Positions 6,405 to 12,724 of a stretch of 12,724 nucleotides of DNA are shown here, piece by piece (the first letter of the stretch is position 1; every line of letters starts with the position of its first letter). The notes beneath the pieces were generated by a model. That model had not been told where the DNA came from, ran no database searches, and saw only the letters and a list, made by a program, of their open reading frames with translations. Source of the DNA: CAYMRL01 sp964473205 (GTDB lineage: Bacteria; Deinococcota; Deinococci; Deinococcales; Trueperaceae). Both the position numbers and the translations under genes were made by a program. The stretch spans positions 1 through 12,724 of the forward strand of contig CAYYOK010000099.1 in NCBI GenBank assembly GCA_964473205.1, written 5' to 3'.

Positions 6405-7576
6405 GCCGTCGCGACCCTGCGCTGCTCGCCCAGGCCGCCGGCGGCACCCGCCTCGCCCAGACGCGCGGCGCTCTCGACCAGCAGCTCCGAGAGCCGCGAG
6501 AGGCAGCGCTCGTGCTTCTTGTGGTAGGCGCTGTGCCGGTAGTCGGCATGGAACAGCTCAGGCAGCGCGCAATCGCCGGTCGCGGCCAGCCCGAGCCCCA
6601 GGTCGTAGAGCTTGTCGACGAAGTGAACGAACCTCAGAGCCTCGTTCTGACCGCGGATCGTTGCCACGCCTCGGATGAGGACGGCGTCGGCCTGCCCGAG
6701 CAGGCCGGCGTAGCGCGACGGGTGGACGCCCGCCAGCAGCTCGCCTAGCTCCGAGAACGTCAGCAGCAGCTTGCGGCCCGGCAGCGCTCCCGGCGCCAAC
6801 AGCGCTTCGAGGTCATCGTCAGAGAGCCAGCTCGCCAGCGCGCCGCGATGGCGGTAGTCGGGCCCGCCGATCGCGATGAGCTCGAAGTTGTCGGCCACCG
6901 ACTGGATCTCGCGTTGGAAGTCTTCGGCGTTGAACCGGCCGCGCCCCTGAGCGTCTGGCGGAGTGTTCGACGTCGTCAGCGCGGTGCCGCCGGCCTGGAA
7001 GTGCGCGGCGAGGAACGACTTGACTATCAGCGTGTTGCCGGGATCGTCGAGCTCGAACTCCTCGATGCAGAGCAGGTCGCAACCGGCCAGCTCGGTCTGG
7101 GCACGCTCGCGGCCGAGCACGCCAATCAGGTAGACGAGGTCCTGGAAGCCCAGGTAGCGCTTGTCGGGCGTGTCGGCCTCGGCGAACGCCGAGGCGAGGA
7201 GATGCGTCTTGCCGACGCCGAAGCCGCCATCTAGGTAGAGACCCTGGCGGCGTCGGGCGCCGGCGGCGTGTGCGCGGGGCTGAGTCAGGGCGCGCAGCCA
7301 GCTTGCGCCGCCCTGCCCGCCTCGGCCGGTCGCCACCGAGCGCCGCGCGGGCTTGGCGGCTCGCTGAGAGCGCTGCGACCAGGGCCGCGACTCGACGAAC
7401 TCGCGGATGCGGCCGCTGGCAGCGTGTTGGCTCTGGTCCTGAGGCTGGTACGCCGCGAAGGTCACTGTTTTGAAGCGCGGAGGCGGCCTGAGCTCGGTCA
7501 GCGCCGGTGCCGGCGGAGCCTTCAGGTCGGCAGCGTTCAGGACGTCGGGCACGGGGCGGAGCGTATCACCTGGCAC
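6401..7576 (-). CDS. zapE: ZapE/AFG1-family P-loop ATPase
   Basis: AFG1/ZapE proteins are AAA-like ATPases; E. coli ZapE binds FtsZ and affects division under stress, and mitochondrial AFG1 assists protein turnover. The 391 residues contain Walker A GGFGVGKTHL (117-126), Walker B LLCIEEFELDDPGN (168-181), TSNTPPD (202-208) and the family C-terminus NEALRFVHFVDKLYD (311-325). The Walker B aspartate of the usual DE pair is Glu172 here (IEE). Residues about 64-111 form a basic, Ala/Arg/Gly-rich insert before Walker A, probably disordered. The start taken is GTG at 7576. An in-frame GTG at 7552 (residue 9) is a serious alternative because TACGCT, a TANNNT box, ends 7 nt ahead of it. The longer start lies only 5 nt from the -35 of the divergent btu promoter. 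The last 4 nt overlap the convergent gene. A role in division is inferred from homology only. Confidence 0.88.
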   Translation of the reverse strand: MPGDTLRPVPDVLNAADLKAPPAPALTELRPPPRFKTVTFAAYQPQDQSQHAASGRIREFVESRPWSQRSQRAAKPARRSVATGRGGQGGASWLRALTQPRAHAAGARRRQGLYLDGGFGVGKTHLLASAFAEADTPDKRYLGFQDLVYLIGVLGRERAQTELAGCDLLCIEEFELDDPGNTLIVKSFLAAHFQAGGTALTTSNTPPDAQGRGRFNAEDFQREIQSVADNFELIAIGGPDYRHRGALASWLSDDDLEALLAPGALPGRKLLLTFSELGELLAGVHPSRYAGLLGQADAVLIRGVATIRGQNEALRFVHFVDKLYDLGLGLAATGDCALPELFHADYRHSAYHKKHERCLSRLSELLVESAARLGEAGAAGGLGEQRRVATA

Positions 7577-7581
7577 CGCGT

Positions 7582-7610
7582 TTGACAGTGCCTTACGGCG
7601 CGCATAGAGT
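7582..7610 (+). promoter_or_regulatory. Promoter of the cobalamin riboswitch/btuFCD operon
   Basis: A perfect -35 TTGACA (7582-7587) is followed by a 17-nt spacer and the -10 TAGAGT (7605-7610). RNA would start about 7617, exactly where the riboswitch aptamer begins. On the opposite strand TACTCT (7611-7606) could serve as a zapE -10, so the two divergent promoters may overlap. Confidence 0.8.
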
Positions 7611-7754
7611 ACCTAGGTCCGTGTTCGGGGAAGTCCGGTGAGAGCCCGGCGCTGTCCCGCAACGGTGATGCGCCGCCATGCGAGCGGCGCCAGCCCGAGT
7701 ACCGCGCATGGACGAGCCACTACCCCTCGCGAGGACGAGCGGGATGGCGCGTCC
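7611..7754 (+). promoter_or_regulatory. Cobalamin riboswitch (B12 element), aptamer plus kissing-loop hairpin
   Basis: The conserved core reads GGGGAAGTCCGGTG (7627-7640), AGCCCGG (7643-7649), CTGTCCCGCAACGGTGA (7652-7668) and the closing box AGCCCGAGTACC (7692-7703), the classical B12-element order. GGT at 7616-7618 can pair with ACC at 7701-7703 to close it. The peripheral region between the core and the closing box is reduced to one 7-bp hairpin, GCGCCGC/GCGGCGC (7670-7676 with 7684-7690). Downstream, GGACG/CGTCC (7733-7737 with 7750-7754) forms a hairpin whose loop shows GCGGG (7739-7743), complementary to CCCGC in the aptamer (7656-7660), as expected for the L5-L13 kissing interaction. 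It should repress btuFCD when cobalamin is bound. The ligand class is inferred from the core and from the downstream transporter. Confidence 0.9.
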
Positions 7755-7801
7755 GGCTGGCCGCCCTAGCGCCCGCGGACCCGCTTCCCCGACTTCAGCC
7801 A

Positions 7802-7829
7802 GCGCCTCGCGAGATGCCCGAGGAGGCGC
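7802..7829 (+). promoter_or_regulatory. Hairpin sequestering the btuF Shine-Dalgarno (riboswitch expression platform)
   Basis: GCGCCTC (7802-7808) pairs perfectly with GAGGCGC (7823-7829) over a 14-nt loop. An alternative register, CCTCG (7805-7809) with CGAGG (7819-7823), also covers the site. Either fold hides much of the ribosome site AGGAGG (7821-7826), which lies 4 nt before the btuF ATG. No stem with a T-run is present in 7712-7830, so control is more likely at translation than by intrinsic termination. Confidence 0.6.
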
Positions 7830-7830
7830 C

Positions 7831-8838
7831 ATGTCGTCGGATCACGAGCACAGAACGCTAGCAGCGCGTTTCGCCGCCCAGCGAGGAGGCGGGTCAGGCG
7901 CCGTCACCCCGCGGCGCCGACGGACTCTACTGCTCGGTGTCATCGCTCTGGCAGCCGCGCTCGGCGCGCTCGCAGCGGCGCAGACGACCACCCTGCCGGC
8001 TCGGTCGGCCGCGACCGCGTACCCGCTGAACGTCGTGGACGACCTCGGCAACGACGTCGTGCTCCTCGCCGCGCCGCAGCGCATCGTAGCGATGGCACCG
8101 AGCCATACCGAGACGGTGTGCGCGCTGGCGGCCTGCGACCGCCTCGTCGGTGTCGACCTGAACAGCAACTTCCCGGCTGAGGTCGCCGAGCGCGCGACGC
8201 TCGGCAGCGCCTTCGCGCCCGACCTCGAGGCGCTGATCGCGCTCGAGCCCGACCTGGTGCTGGTCGACGAGTACAGCTCGCTCAGCGAGGCGTTGCGACC
8301 CTACGGCATCGCCGTGTACGCAGGCACGCCGCAGACCTACGCCGAGACCCTGGCCTTCGTGCTGCTGCTCGGCGAGATGCTCGACAGCGCCGAGGCTGCG
8401 GCCGAGCTGGTTTCCGAGCTCGAGAGCGCCGTCGCCGAGGTGAGCGCCGCGCTCGCCGACGTGACGCCGACGACGGTGTTCCTGGAGATCGACGCGACCC
8501 CTTACGCCGCGGGGCGCGGCTCCTACCTCGACGAGCTGCTCGGCTTCGCCGGCGGCGTGAACGTCCTGCCCGAGAGCCTCGGCCAGTTCCCGCAGGTCGA
8601 CCCGGAGTACGTCGTCGCGACCGATCCCCAGGTGATCGTCCTCCTCGACGCTCCCTACGGCGTCACCGCGACCGAGGTGGCCCAGCGCCCCGGCTGGAGC
8701 GGTATCGCGGCCGTCACGGCAGGGCGCGTGCACGAGCTGGACGCCTCTGAGGTCGACGTCCTGAGCCGCGCAGGACCGCGCCTGGCCGAGGCCGTCCGGC
8801 TGCTCGCGCGCCTGCTGCATCCCGAACTGATGCCTTGA
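7831..8838 (+). CDS. btuF: Cobalamin ABC transporter substrate-binding protein
   Basis: Periplasmic-type binding protein that captures corrinoid and delivers it to BtuCD. It is 335 residues from the ATG at 7831, which has AGGAGG 4 nt upstream. The reading frame stays open back to an ATG at 7678, but that lies inside the riboswitch hairpin loop and is not a credible start. The N-terminus has a hydrophilic stretch with a basic RRRR, then a hydrophobic segment (about 32-50) ending ALAAAQ: a signal peptide or uncleaved anchor. No lipobox Cys is present. The mature domain starts near VVDDLGNDVVL (68-78) and shows RIVAMAPSHTETVCALAACDR (84-104), LVGVDLNSNFP (105-115) and IALEPDLVLVDE (136-147), all typical of the helical-backbone (BtuF/FhuD) class III binding proteins. 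Vitamin B12 specificity is inferred from the riboswitch; iron-siderophore binding proteins share this fold. Confidence 0.9.
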   Translation: MSSDHEHRTLAARFAAQRGGGSGAVTPRRRRTLLLGVIALAAALGALAAAQTTTLPARSAATAYPLNVVDDLGNDVVLLAAPQRIVAMAPSHTETVCALAACDRLVGVDLNSNFPAEVAERATLGSAFAPDLEALIALEPDLVLVDEYSSLSEALRPYGIAVYAGTPQTYAETLAFVLLLGEMLDSAEAAAELVSELESAVAEVSAALADVTPTTVFLEIDATPYAAGRGSYLDELLGFAGGVNVLPESLGQFPQVDPEYVVATDPQVIVLLDAPYGVTATEVAQRPGWSGIAAVTAGRVHELDASEVDVLSRAGPRLAEAVRLLARLLHPELMP

Positions 8839-9842
8839 GACCTCTAGGGCCCACGCTCCTCGTCTCGGTCGTCGCGCTCGCGGCTGTCACGGTGCTCGCC
8901 ACCGGCAGCGGCAGCGTCGCGGTGCCGCCGGGCGAGGTCGTGGCGGCCCTGCTCCGCGGCCTGCGAAGGTCGTTGGAGGGTCCCTTGGACACGATCGTGT
9001 TCGACATGCGCCTGCCGCGTGTCGCGCTCGCCGGGCTCGTCGGAGCGGCCCTCGCGGCTGCCGGCGCGATCTACCAAGGCCTGTTCCGCAACCCCCTCGC
9101 CGACCCCTACCTGCTAGGCACCGCCTCCGGCGCGGCTTTGGGGACGACGGCCGTGGCGGTGCTCGGTGCGAGCGTGCCCGTACTGCGGCAGCTCGGCGAG
9201 CCGGTGGTTTCGTTCGCCTGCGCCGTCGCGACCGTGCTGCTGGTGATGAGCGTCGCCCGCAGCGGAGCGTCGTTGCCGCTGGTGCGGCTGATACTCGCAG
9301 GGGTGGTCATCGGCTCGGTAGCCAGCGCGGTCACCTCGTTCCTCCTCCTCATCGGCAGCGAGCAGACCGCCGGCGTGCTCGCCCGCCTGCTCGGAGGCTT
9401 CGCGTTCAGCTCCTGGCGCGAGGTCGGCCTCATGGCGGTCGTGCTCCTGCCGGCGCTGGTGCTGACGCTGCCCACCGCGCGACTGCTCGACGTGCTGCAG
9501 CTGGGCGAGGAGGAGGCGAGGCACCTAGGCCTTCCCGTCGAGTGGCTGAAGCTCGCGCTGCTCGTCGTCGCGACGCTGGTCACGGCCGTCGCCGTCAGCC
9601 TCGCCGGGGTCATCGGCTTCGTCGGCCTCATCACGCCGCACGCCGCGCGCCTGCTGACGGGCCCGGCCCATCGGCGTCTCCTGCTCCTCACCCCGCTGTG
9701 GGGCGCCACGTTCATGATGCTGGCCGACCTGCTGGCCCGCAGCGTGCTCTCGCCCATCGAGCTGCCCGTCGGCGTGGTGACCGCTCTCGCCGGAGGACCG
9801 TTCTTCCTGCTGCTGCTCAGACGCTCGCGAGGCGCCGCATGA
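8835..9842 (+). CDS. btuC: Cobalamin ABC transporter permease (FecCD family)
   Basis: Inner-membrane permease forming the translocation channel as a dimer. It is 335 residues and strongly hydrophobic, with segments consistent with the ten helices of BtuC. Family signatures are DMRLPRVALAGLVGAALA (57-74), the conserved GAIYQGLFRNPLADPYLLG (77-95) that couples to the ATPase and binding protein, and the late GVIGFVGLITPHAARLLTG stretch. The proposed start is TTG at 8835, overlapping the btuF stop as TTGA, so the genes are coupled. No upstream in-frame ATG is seen, and the next in-frame GTG would cut into the first membrane helix. The stop overlaps the btuD start as ATGA. Specificity follows from the riboswitch; the family also transports iron chelates. 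Confidence 0.92.
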   Translation: MRPLGPTLLVSVVALAAVTVLATGSGSVAVPPGEVVAALLRGLRRSLEGPLDTIVFDMRLPRVALAGLVGAALAAAGAIYQGLFRNPLADPYLLGTASGAALGTTAVAVLGASVPVLRQLGEPVVSFACAVATVLLVMSVARSGASLPLVRLILAGVVIGSVASAVTSFLLLIGSEQTAGVLARLLGGFAFSSWREVGLMAVVLLPALVLTLPTARLLDVLQLGEEEARHLGLPVEWLKLALLVVATLVTAVAVSLAGVIGFVGLITPHAARLLTGPAHRRLLLLTPLWGATFMMLADLLARSVLSPIELPVGVVTALAGGPFFLLLLRRSRGAA

Positions 9843-10603
9843 GCCTGTCGCTGAACTCCGCCAGCGCCGGCTACGGCGACCACCAGGTGCTTCATGGCGT
9901 CGACCTCTCGGTCGGTGCCGGCGAGCTCGTCGGCGTGATCGGCCCCAACGGGGCGGGGAAGAGCACCGTGCTGCGGTCGCTGTCGCGCCAGCTCGCGCTC
10001 GTTGGCGGCAGCGTCACGCTCGACGGCCGGCCGCTTCACGACTACGGTCGCTCCGAGCTGGCCAGGCTGATCGCGGTCGTCTCGCAGAGCCCGGCGCTGC
10101 CGGCCGGGTTCACGGTCGAGGAGGTCGTCGCGATGGGACGCACACCGCACCTCGGGCTGCTCGGCACGTTGGACGCGCATAGCCGGGACGCGGTGGCCGG
10201 GGCGATACGGCTCACGGGCCTGGCCTCGCTCGCAGGCCGCAAGGTCGACGCCCTCTCCGGCGGCGAGCGCCAACGCACGGTGCTGGCGCGCGCGCTGGCG
10301 CAGGAGCCCCGCTACCTGTTGCTCGACGAGCCTACGAACCACCTCGACCTGCGCTACCAGGTCGAGGTGCTGAGGCTCGCGCGCGCTCACGTCGCAGCCG
10401 GCGGCGGCGCGCTGGCGGTGCTTCACGACCTCAACCTGGCGGCGCGCGCCTGCGATCATCTGGTGCTGCTGGACCGCGGGCGGGTCGCGGCCAGCGGTGC
10501 TCCCGCCAGCGTTCTCTCGGCCGAGCTCCTGACCGAGGTGTACGCGACGAGGATCAGCGTCGTACTGCACGACGGCGTCCACCACATCGCGGCTGCGTTG
10601 TGA
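9839..10603 (+). CDS. btuD: Cobalamin ABC transporter ATP-binding protein
   Basis: ATPase of the importer, in the BtuD/FepC subclass. The 254 residues from the ATG at 9839 carry Walker A GPNGAGKST (35-43), Q-loop Gln83 (VVSQSPALP), the ABC signature LSGGERQRTVLARALA (139-154), Walker B YLLLDEPTNHLDL (159-171, Asp163 and Glu164) and the H-loop His196 (VLHDLNLAA). The catalytic residues are intact. The frame is open further upstream, but the coupled ATGA junction with btuC and the family length fix this ATG. It ends the btuFCD operon. No cobalamin-salvage genes such as cobA/btuR, cobU, cobS or cobT follow; the next gene is convergent. Confidence 0.94.
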   Translation: MSLSLNSASAGYGDHQVLHGVDLSVGAGELVGVIGPNGAGKSTVLRSLSRQLALVGGSVTLDGRPLHDYGRSELARLIAVVSQSPALPAGFTVEEVVAMGRTPHLGLLGTLDAHSRDAVAGAIRLTGLASLAGRKVDALSGGERQRTVLARALAQEPRYLLLDEPTNHLDLRYQVEVLRLARAHVAAGGGALAVLHDLNLAARACDHLVLLDRGRVAASGAPASVLSAELLTEVYATRISVVLHDGVHHIAAAL

Positions 10604-10675
10604 TCTGCCGCAGCGCGGCGCTCCAGCGCGGTCCGGAACTGCCTACCCGGCTGCGTGAAGAGCTGTCTACAGGGC

Positions 10676-11821
10676 CTAGTACCGGCTCGGAGGGTCGAAG
10701 CGCCGCTGGATCTGGATCGCCTTCTCGTACTGCTCGACCAGCGAGGCCGTCGCGGCGCGCCAGCCGTGCTCGAGCATGTCGTCGCGGCCCCGGGCGCCGA
10801 GCCTCGCCCTCAGCTCCTCGTCGAAGAGCAGCGCCGCCAGCTTCTCGGTGAGCTCACCGAGGTCGCCAGGGGTGAACATCAGCCCATTGACGCCGTCGGC
10901 GATCACGTCCGGCAGGCCGCCCGCCCTCGCCCCCACGACCGGAACGCCGCTGGCCATCGACTCCATCGCGCCGAAGCCGAGCGTCTCGGTGTCGGAGGGG
11001 AACGCGAACACGTCGGCGCTGGCGTAGGCGCTGGCCAGCTCCGCCCCCGACATATAGCCCGTGAAGACCGTGTTGGTGCCCGCGAAACGGCGCTTGAGCT
11101 CGCTCTCCGCCGGTCCCGAGCCGACCAGCGCCAGCCTCACGCCGGGCAGCTGCGTCACGGGCGCGTAGAGCCAGTCGATGCGCTTCTCGTAGGACAGCCG
11201 GCCCACGTAGAGCATCAGCGGCTTGTCGGGCTGGCCGCCCGTGAGCCTCTCGCGCATGGCAGCGGTGGCGCGCGACGGCTGGAAGAGGTCGGTATCGACG
11301 GCTTTCGGCCACAGCCGGACCCGCTTGATGCCCAGGCCTCTGGCCGACTTGACCATCGGGACGCTGGTGCAGAGGTTGACGTGGGCCTGGTTGTGGACGT
11401 CGCGCAGGAAGGCGCGCGAGGGCTCGATCAGGAACGGCAGCTTGAGATGGCGCGCGTACTGCGTGATGTCGGTGTGGTAGCTGGCGAGAAGCGGCAGGTT
11501 GCGCTGCTTGGCCATCAGCGTGCCCCACAGCCCCAGCACCACCGGGTTGACGACGTGGACGACGTCGGGCTCGAAGCCGTCCAGCTCCCGACCCAGGCGG
11601 GGACGAGGCAGGCCGAGGAACAGCTCCGGGTACCAGGGCTTGAACGACAGCGCCGGGACGCGCACCACCTTGTGCCCCGCGTAGCGCTCGGGCGGCCGGT
11701 GCGGCGCGAACACCAGGGCCTCGTGGCCCAGCGCCGTGAGCTGCTCGAGCGTGCGCAGGAGCCGCGTGACGATCCCGTCGATCTTCGGCAGGAACGTCTC
11801 GGTGAACAGCGCGATCCGCAT
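10676..11821 (-). CDS. sqdX: Sulfoquinovosyltransferase (SQDG synthase), GT4 family
   Basis: Transfers sulfoquinovose from UDP-sulfoquinovose to diacylglycerol, the last step of sulfolipid (SQDG) synthesis, at the membrane. The 381 residues begin MRIALFTETFLPKIDGIVTR, a close match to cyanobacterial SqdX and plant SQD2. The GT-B fold is seen in PDVVHVVNPVVLGLWG (85-100), LLASYHTDITQYARH (111-125), LYVGRLSYEKRIDWL (204-218) and the donor-binding EX7E motif ETLGFGAME (279-287), then GLPDVIADGVNGL (302-314). The ATG at 11821 is fixed by the family N-terminus; the upstream TAAGGATC gives only a short-spaced ribosome site. It lies 98 nt downstream of sqdB on the same strand, probably in one operon, and I see no clear separate promoter. 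Other GT4 lipid or mannosyl transferases look similar, but the sqdB neighbour makes SqdX the best call. Confidence 0.88.
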   Translation of the reverse strand: MRIALFTETFLPKIDGIVTRLLRTLEQLTALGHEALVFAPHRPPERYAGHKVVRVPALSFKPWYPELFLGLPRPRLGRELDGFEPDVVHVVNPVVLGLWGTLMAKQRNLPLLASYHTDITQYARHLKLPFLIEPSRAFLRDVHNQAHVNLCTSVPMVKSARGLGIKRVRLWPKAVDTDLFQPSRATAAMRERLTGGQPDKPLMLYVGRLSYEKRIDWLYAPVTQLPGVRLALVGSGPAESELKRRFAGTNTVFTGYMSGAELASAYASADVFAFPSDTETLGFGAMESMASGVPVVGARAGGLPDVIADGVNGLMFTPGDLGELTEKLAALLFDEELRARLGARGRDDMLEHGWRAATASLVEQYEKAIQIQRRFDPPSRY

Positions 11822-11919
11822 GATCCTTAGAGCCGCGCGGCCTTGTCAGAGCGGCGCGGGAGCCGGCGCGCAGCGCTTGGAACGATGGCTGGGGCCGCTC
11901 CCGGAGCCGGGCTCACGCC

Positions 11920-12724
11920 TCAGGACGCGTGTTCCAGCTGCTTGTCGGGCTGCTCGGTCGACTGCTTGGCCGCTTCCGGCACGCCCGGCTTCTGCTCCGA
12001 GGTCCAGATGCTGGTGCAGGGGATCTTGCCTAGGTCGGCGCGGTGCGCGTAGCGCTTGGCGACGTCGGTCACCTCGGCGAGGAGGCCGTCTGCCAGCGTC
12101 GTCGGCTTCAGGCCCAGGCTGAGGAACGCGTCGTTGCGAGCGTAGAGGTCGTTCTCGGCGTCCTCGCGGCGCGGGTTGGATACGAACGCCACCTCGGTGC
12201 CGGTGAGCTTGGCCACCTGCTGGGCGAGGTCCCTGACCCTGTGCGTCTCGGTGAGCTGGTTGAGGATCTTCACCCGCTCGCCGCGCTTGGGCGGGTTCTC
12301 GAGCGCGAGCTGCACGCACTTCACCGTGTCGCGGATGTGGATGAACGCTCTCGTCTGTCCGCCGGTGCCGTGGACCGTCAGCGGGTAGCCGACCGCTCCT
12401 TGCATCAGGAAGCGGTTGAGCACGGTGCCGTAGTCGCCGTCGTAGTCGAAGCGGTTGATGAGCCGCTCGTCCAACGAGGTCTCGGGCGTGTTAGTGCCCC
12501 ACACGATGCCCTGGTGCAGGTCGGTGATGCGCAGCCTGTCGTTCTTGGCGTAGTAGAAGAACAGGAGCTGATCGAGCGTCTTGGTCATGTGGTAGACGCT
12601 GCCGGGGTTGGCGGGGTAGAGCATCTCCTGCTCGACCTTGCGGCCGTCGTCGGTCGTCACCTCGACCTTGAGGTAGCCCTCGGGGATCTTCATGCCGGCG
12701 GTGCCGTAACCGTAGACGCCCATG
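11920..12724 (-). CDS. sqdB: UDP-sulfoquinovose synthase (SQD1/SqdB), 5'-truncated by window edge
   Basis: Converts UDP-glucose and sulfite to UDP-sulfoquinovose using a bound NAD+, the committed step to SQDG. It is an extended short-chain dehydrogenase/reductase. The window holds the last 267 codons; the full protein is near 400, so the N-terminal GxxGxxG NAD-binding region lies beyond base 12724. MGVYG at the edge is the family's catalytic TMGxYG; base 12724 (C on the minus strand) is compatible with a Thr codon just before it, so the ATG at 12723 is not a start. Downstream are YHMTK (Tyr44 and Lys48 of this fragment, the YxxxK pair), DLHQGIVWGT (68-77), RFDYDGDYGTVLNRF (91-105), GGQTRAFIHIRDTV (121-134) and NQLTETHRV. 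The C-terminus carries a polar Gln/Glu/Lys-rich tail of about 25-30 residues beyond the usual end. sqdX follows. Confidence 0.92.
   Translation of the reverse strand, partial: MGVYGYGTAGMKIPEGYLKVEVTTDDGRKVEQEMLYPANPGSVYHMTKTLDQLLFFYYAKNDRLRITDLHQGIVWGTNTPETSLDERLINRFDYDGDYGTVLNRFLMQGAVGYPLTVHGTGGQTRAFIHIRDTVKCVQLALENPPKRGERVKILNQLTETHRVRDLAQQVAKLTGTEVAFVSNPRREDAENDLYARNDAFLSLGLKPTTLADGLLAEVTDVAKRYAHRADLGKIPCTSIWTSEQKPGVPEAAKQSTEQPDKQLEHAS

Noticed and set aside
7678..7830. N-terminal extension of btuF from an ATG at 7678
   Set aside because: That ATG sits in the loop of a conserved riboswitch hairpin. The ATG at 7831 has a proper ribosome site and puts a signal-like segment near the N-terminus.
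9107..10585. Minus-strand open frame of 492 codons opposite btuC/btuD
   Set aside because: A GC-rich antisense shadow: no recognisable domain, low-complexity Arg/Ala/Ser composition, and it lies fully opposite two well-supported transporter genes.
10604..10675. Possible terminator between convergent btuD and sqdX (GCGCT/AGCGC at 10618-10629)
   Set aside because: The 5-bp pairing leaves only a 2-nt loop and there is no T-tract. A terminator is expected here but I cannot point to one with confidence.
10655..11830. Plus-strand open frame of 391 codons opposite sqdX
   Set aside because: It mirrors the sqdX coding sequence on the other strand and has no family features; sqdX has intact GT4 motifs.
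11822..11919. Possible promoter or terminator between sqdB and sqdX
   Set aside because: CCCGG/CCGGG pairings are too tight to fold well, and no TANNNT box with suitable spacing precedes sqdX, so a shared transcript is simpler.
1..12724. A CRISPR array, prophage, transposon or new defence cassette
   Set aside because: No repeat-spacer pattern, transposase, integrase, terminal repeat or atypical gene cluster was seen. All the genes fall into known housekeeping, transport or lipid families.

Overview
The window is very GC-rich and densely coding, with short intergenic gaps and no mobile element, tRNA, rRNA or CRISPR array that I can see. The best lineage clue is ribosomal protein L31. It has the Deinococcus/Thermus-type sequence (an ETYSTKP-like stretch, then HPFYTGEQRF, then a DTEGRVEKF tail) and it lacks the zinc-ligand cysteines, as I recall for Deinococcus L31. 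TANNNT boxes 6-8 nt ahead of start codons (sufE, aroA) fit the leaderless transcription known in Deinococcus. I infer a member of the Deinococcota, possibly Truepera-like, but this rests on recall and not on a search.

Layout. (1) 1-1356 (+): 3' part of a GAF-containing histidine kinase of the HisKA_3/NarX-NreB type, cut by the window edge. (2) 1390-2189 (-): rpmE (L31) and sufE, separated by a promoter/leader and a pair of tandemly duplicated stem-loops. (3) 2267-6404 (+): a compact housekeeping operon of aroA (EPSP synthase), cmk (cytidylate kinase), nadK (NAD kinase) and a lipid-A-disaccharide-synthase-related glycosyltransferase. Junctions are overlapping (ATGA) or separated by 1-19 nt. 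(4) 6401-7576 (-): a ZapE/AFG1-type ATPase whose stop codon interlocks with that of the preceding convergent gene. (5) 7582-10603 (+): a cobalamin (B12) uptake unit consisting of a near-consensus promoter, a compact cobalamin riboswitch, a hairpin that buries the Shine-Dalgarno, and btuF-btuC-btuD with overlapping start/stop codons. (6) 12724-10676 (-): sulfolipid genes, UDP-sulfoquinovose synthase (sqdB/SQD1, cut by the window edge) followed by the sulfoquinovosyltransferase sqdX.

How the genes work together. The btu unit is a complete ABC importer (binding protein, permease, ATPase) under a riboswitch, so the cell probably scavenges corrinoids. sqdB and sqdX together convert UDP-glucose and sulfite to UDP-sulfoquinovose and transfer the sugar to diacylglycerol to give SQDG, an anionic membrane lipid that contains no phosphorus. 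With the LpxB-related transferase this makes two envelope-glycolipid functions usually associated with cyanobacteria in a seemingly non-phototrophic bacterium.

I do not see a wholly novel system. The points most worth a second look are the riboswitch architecture with its base-pairing logic, the sulfolipid genes in this lineage, the LpxB-related orphan, and the tandem stem-loops at the sufE 3' end.
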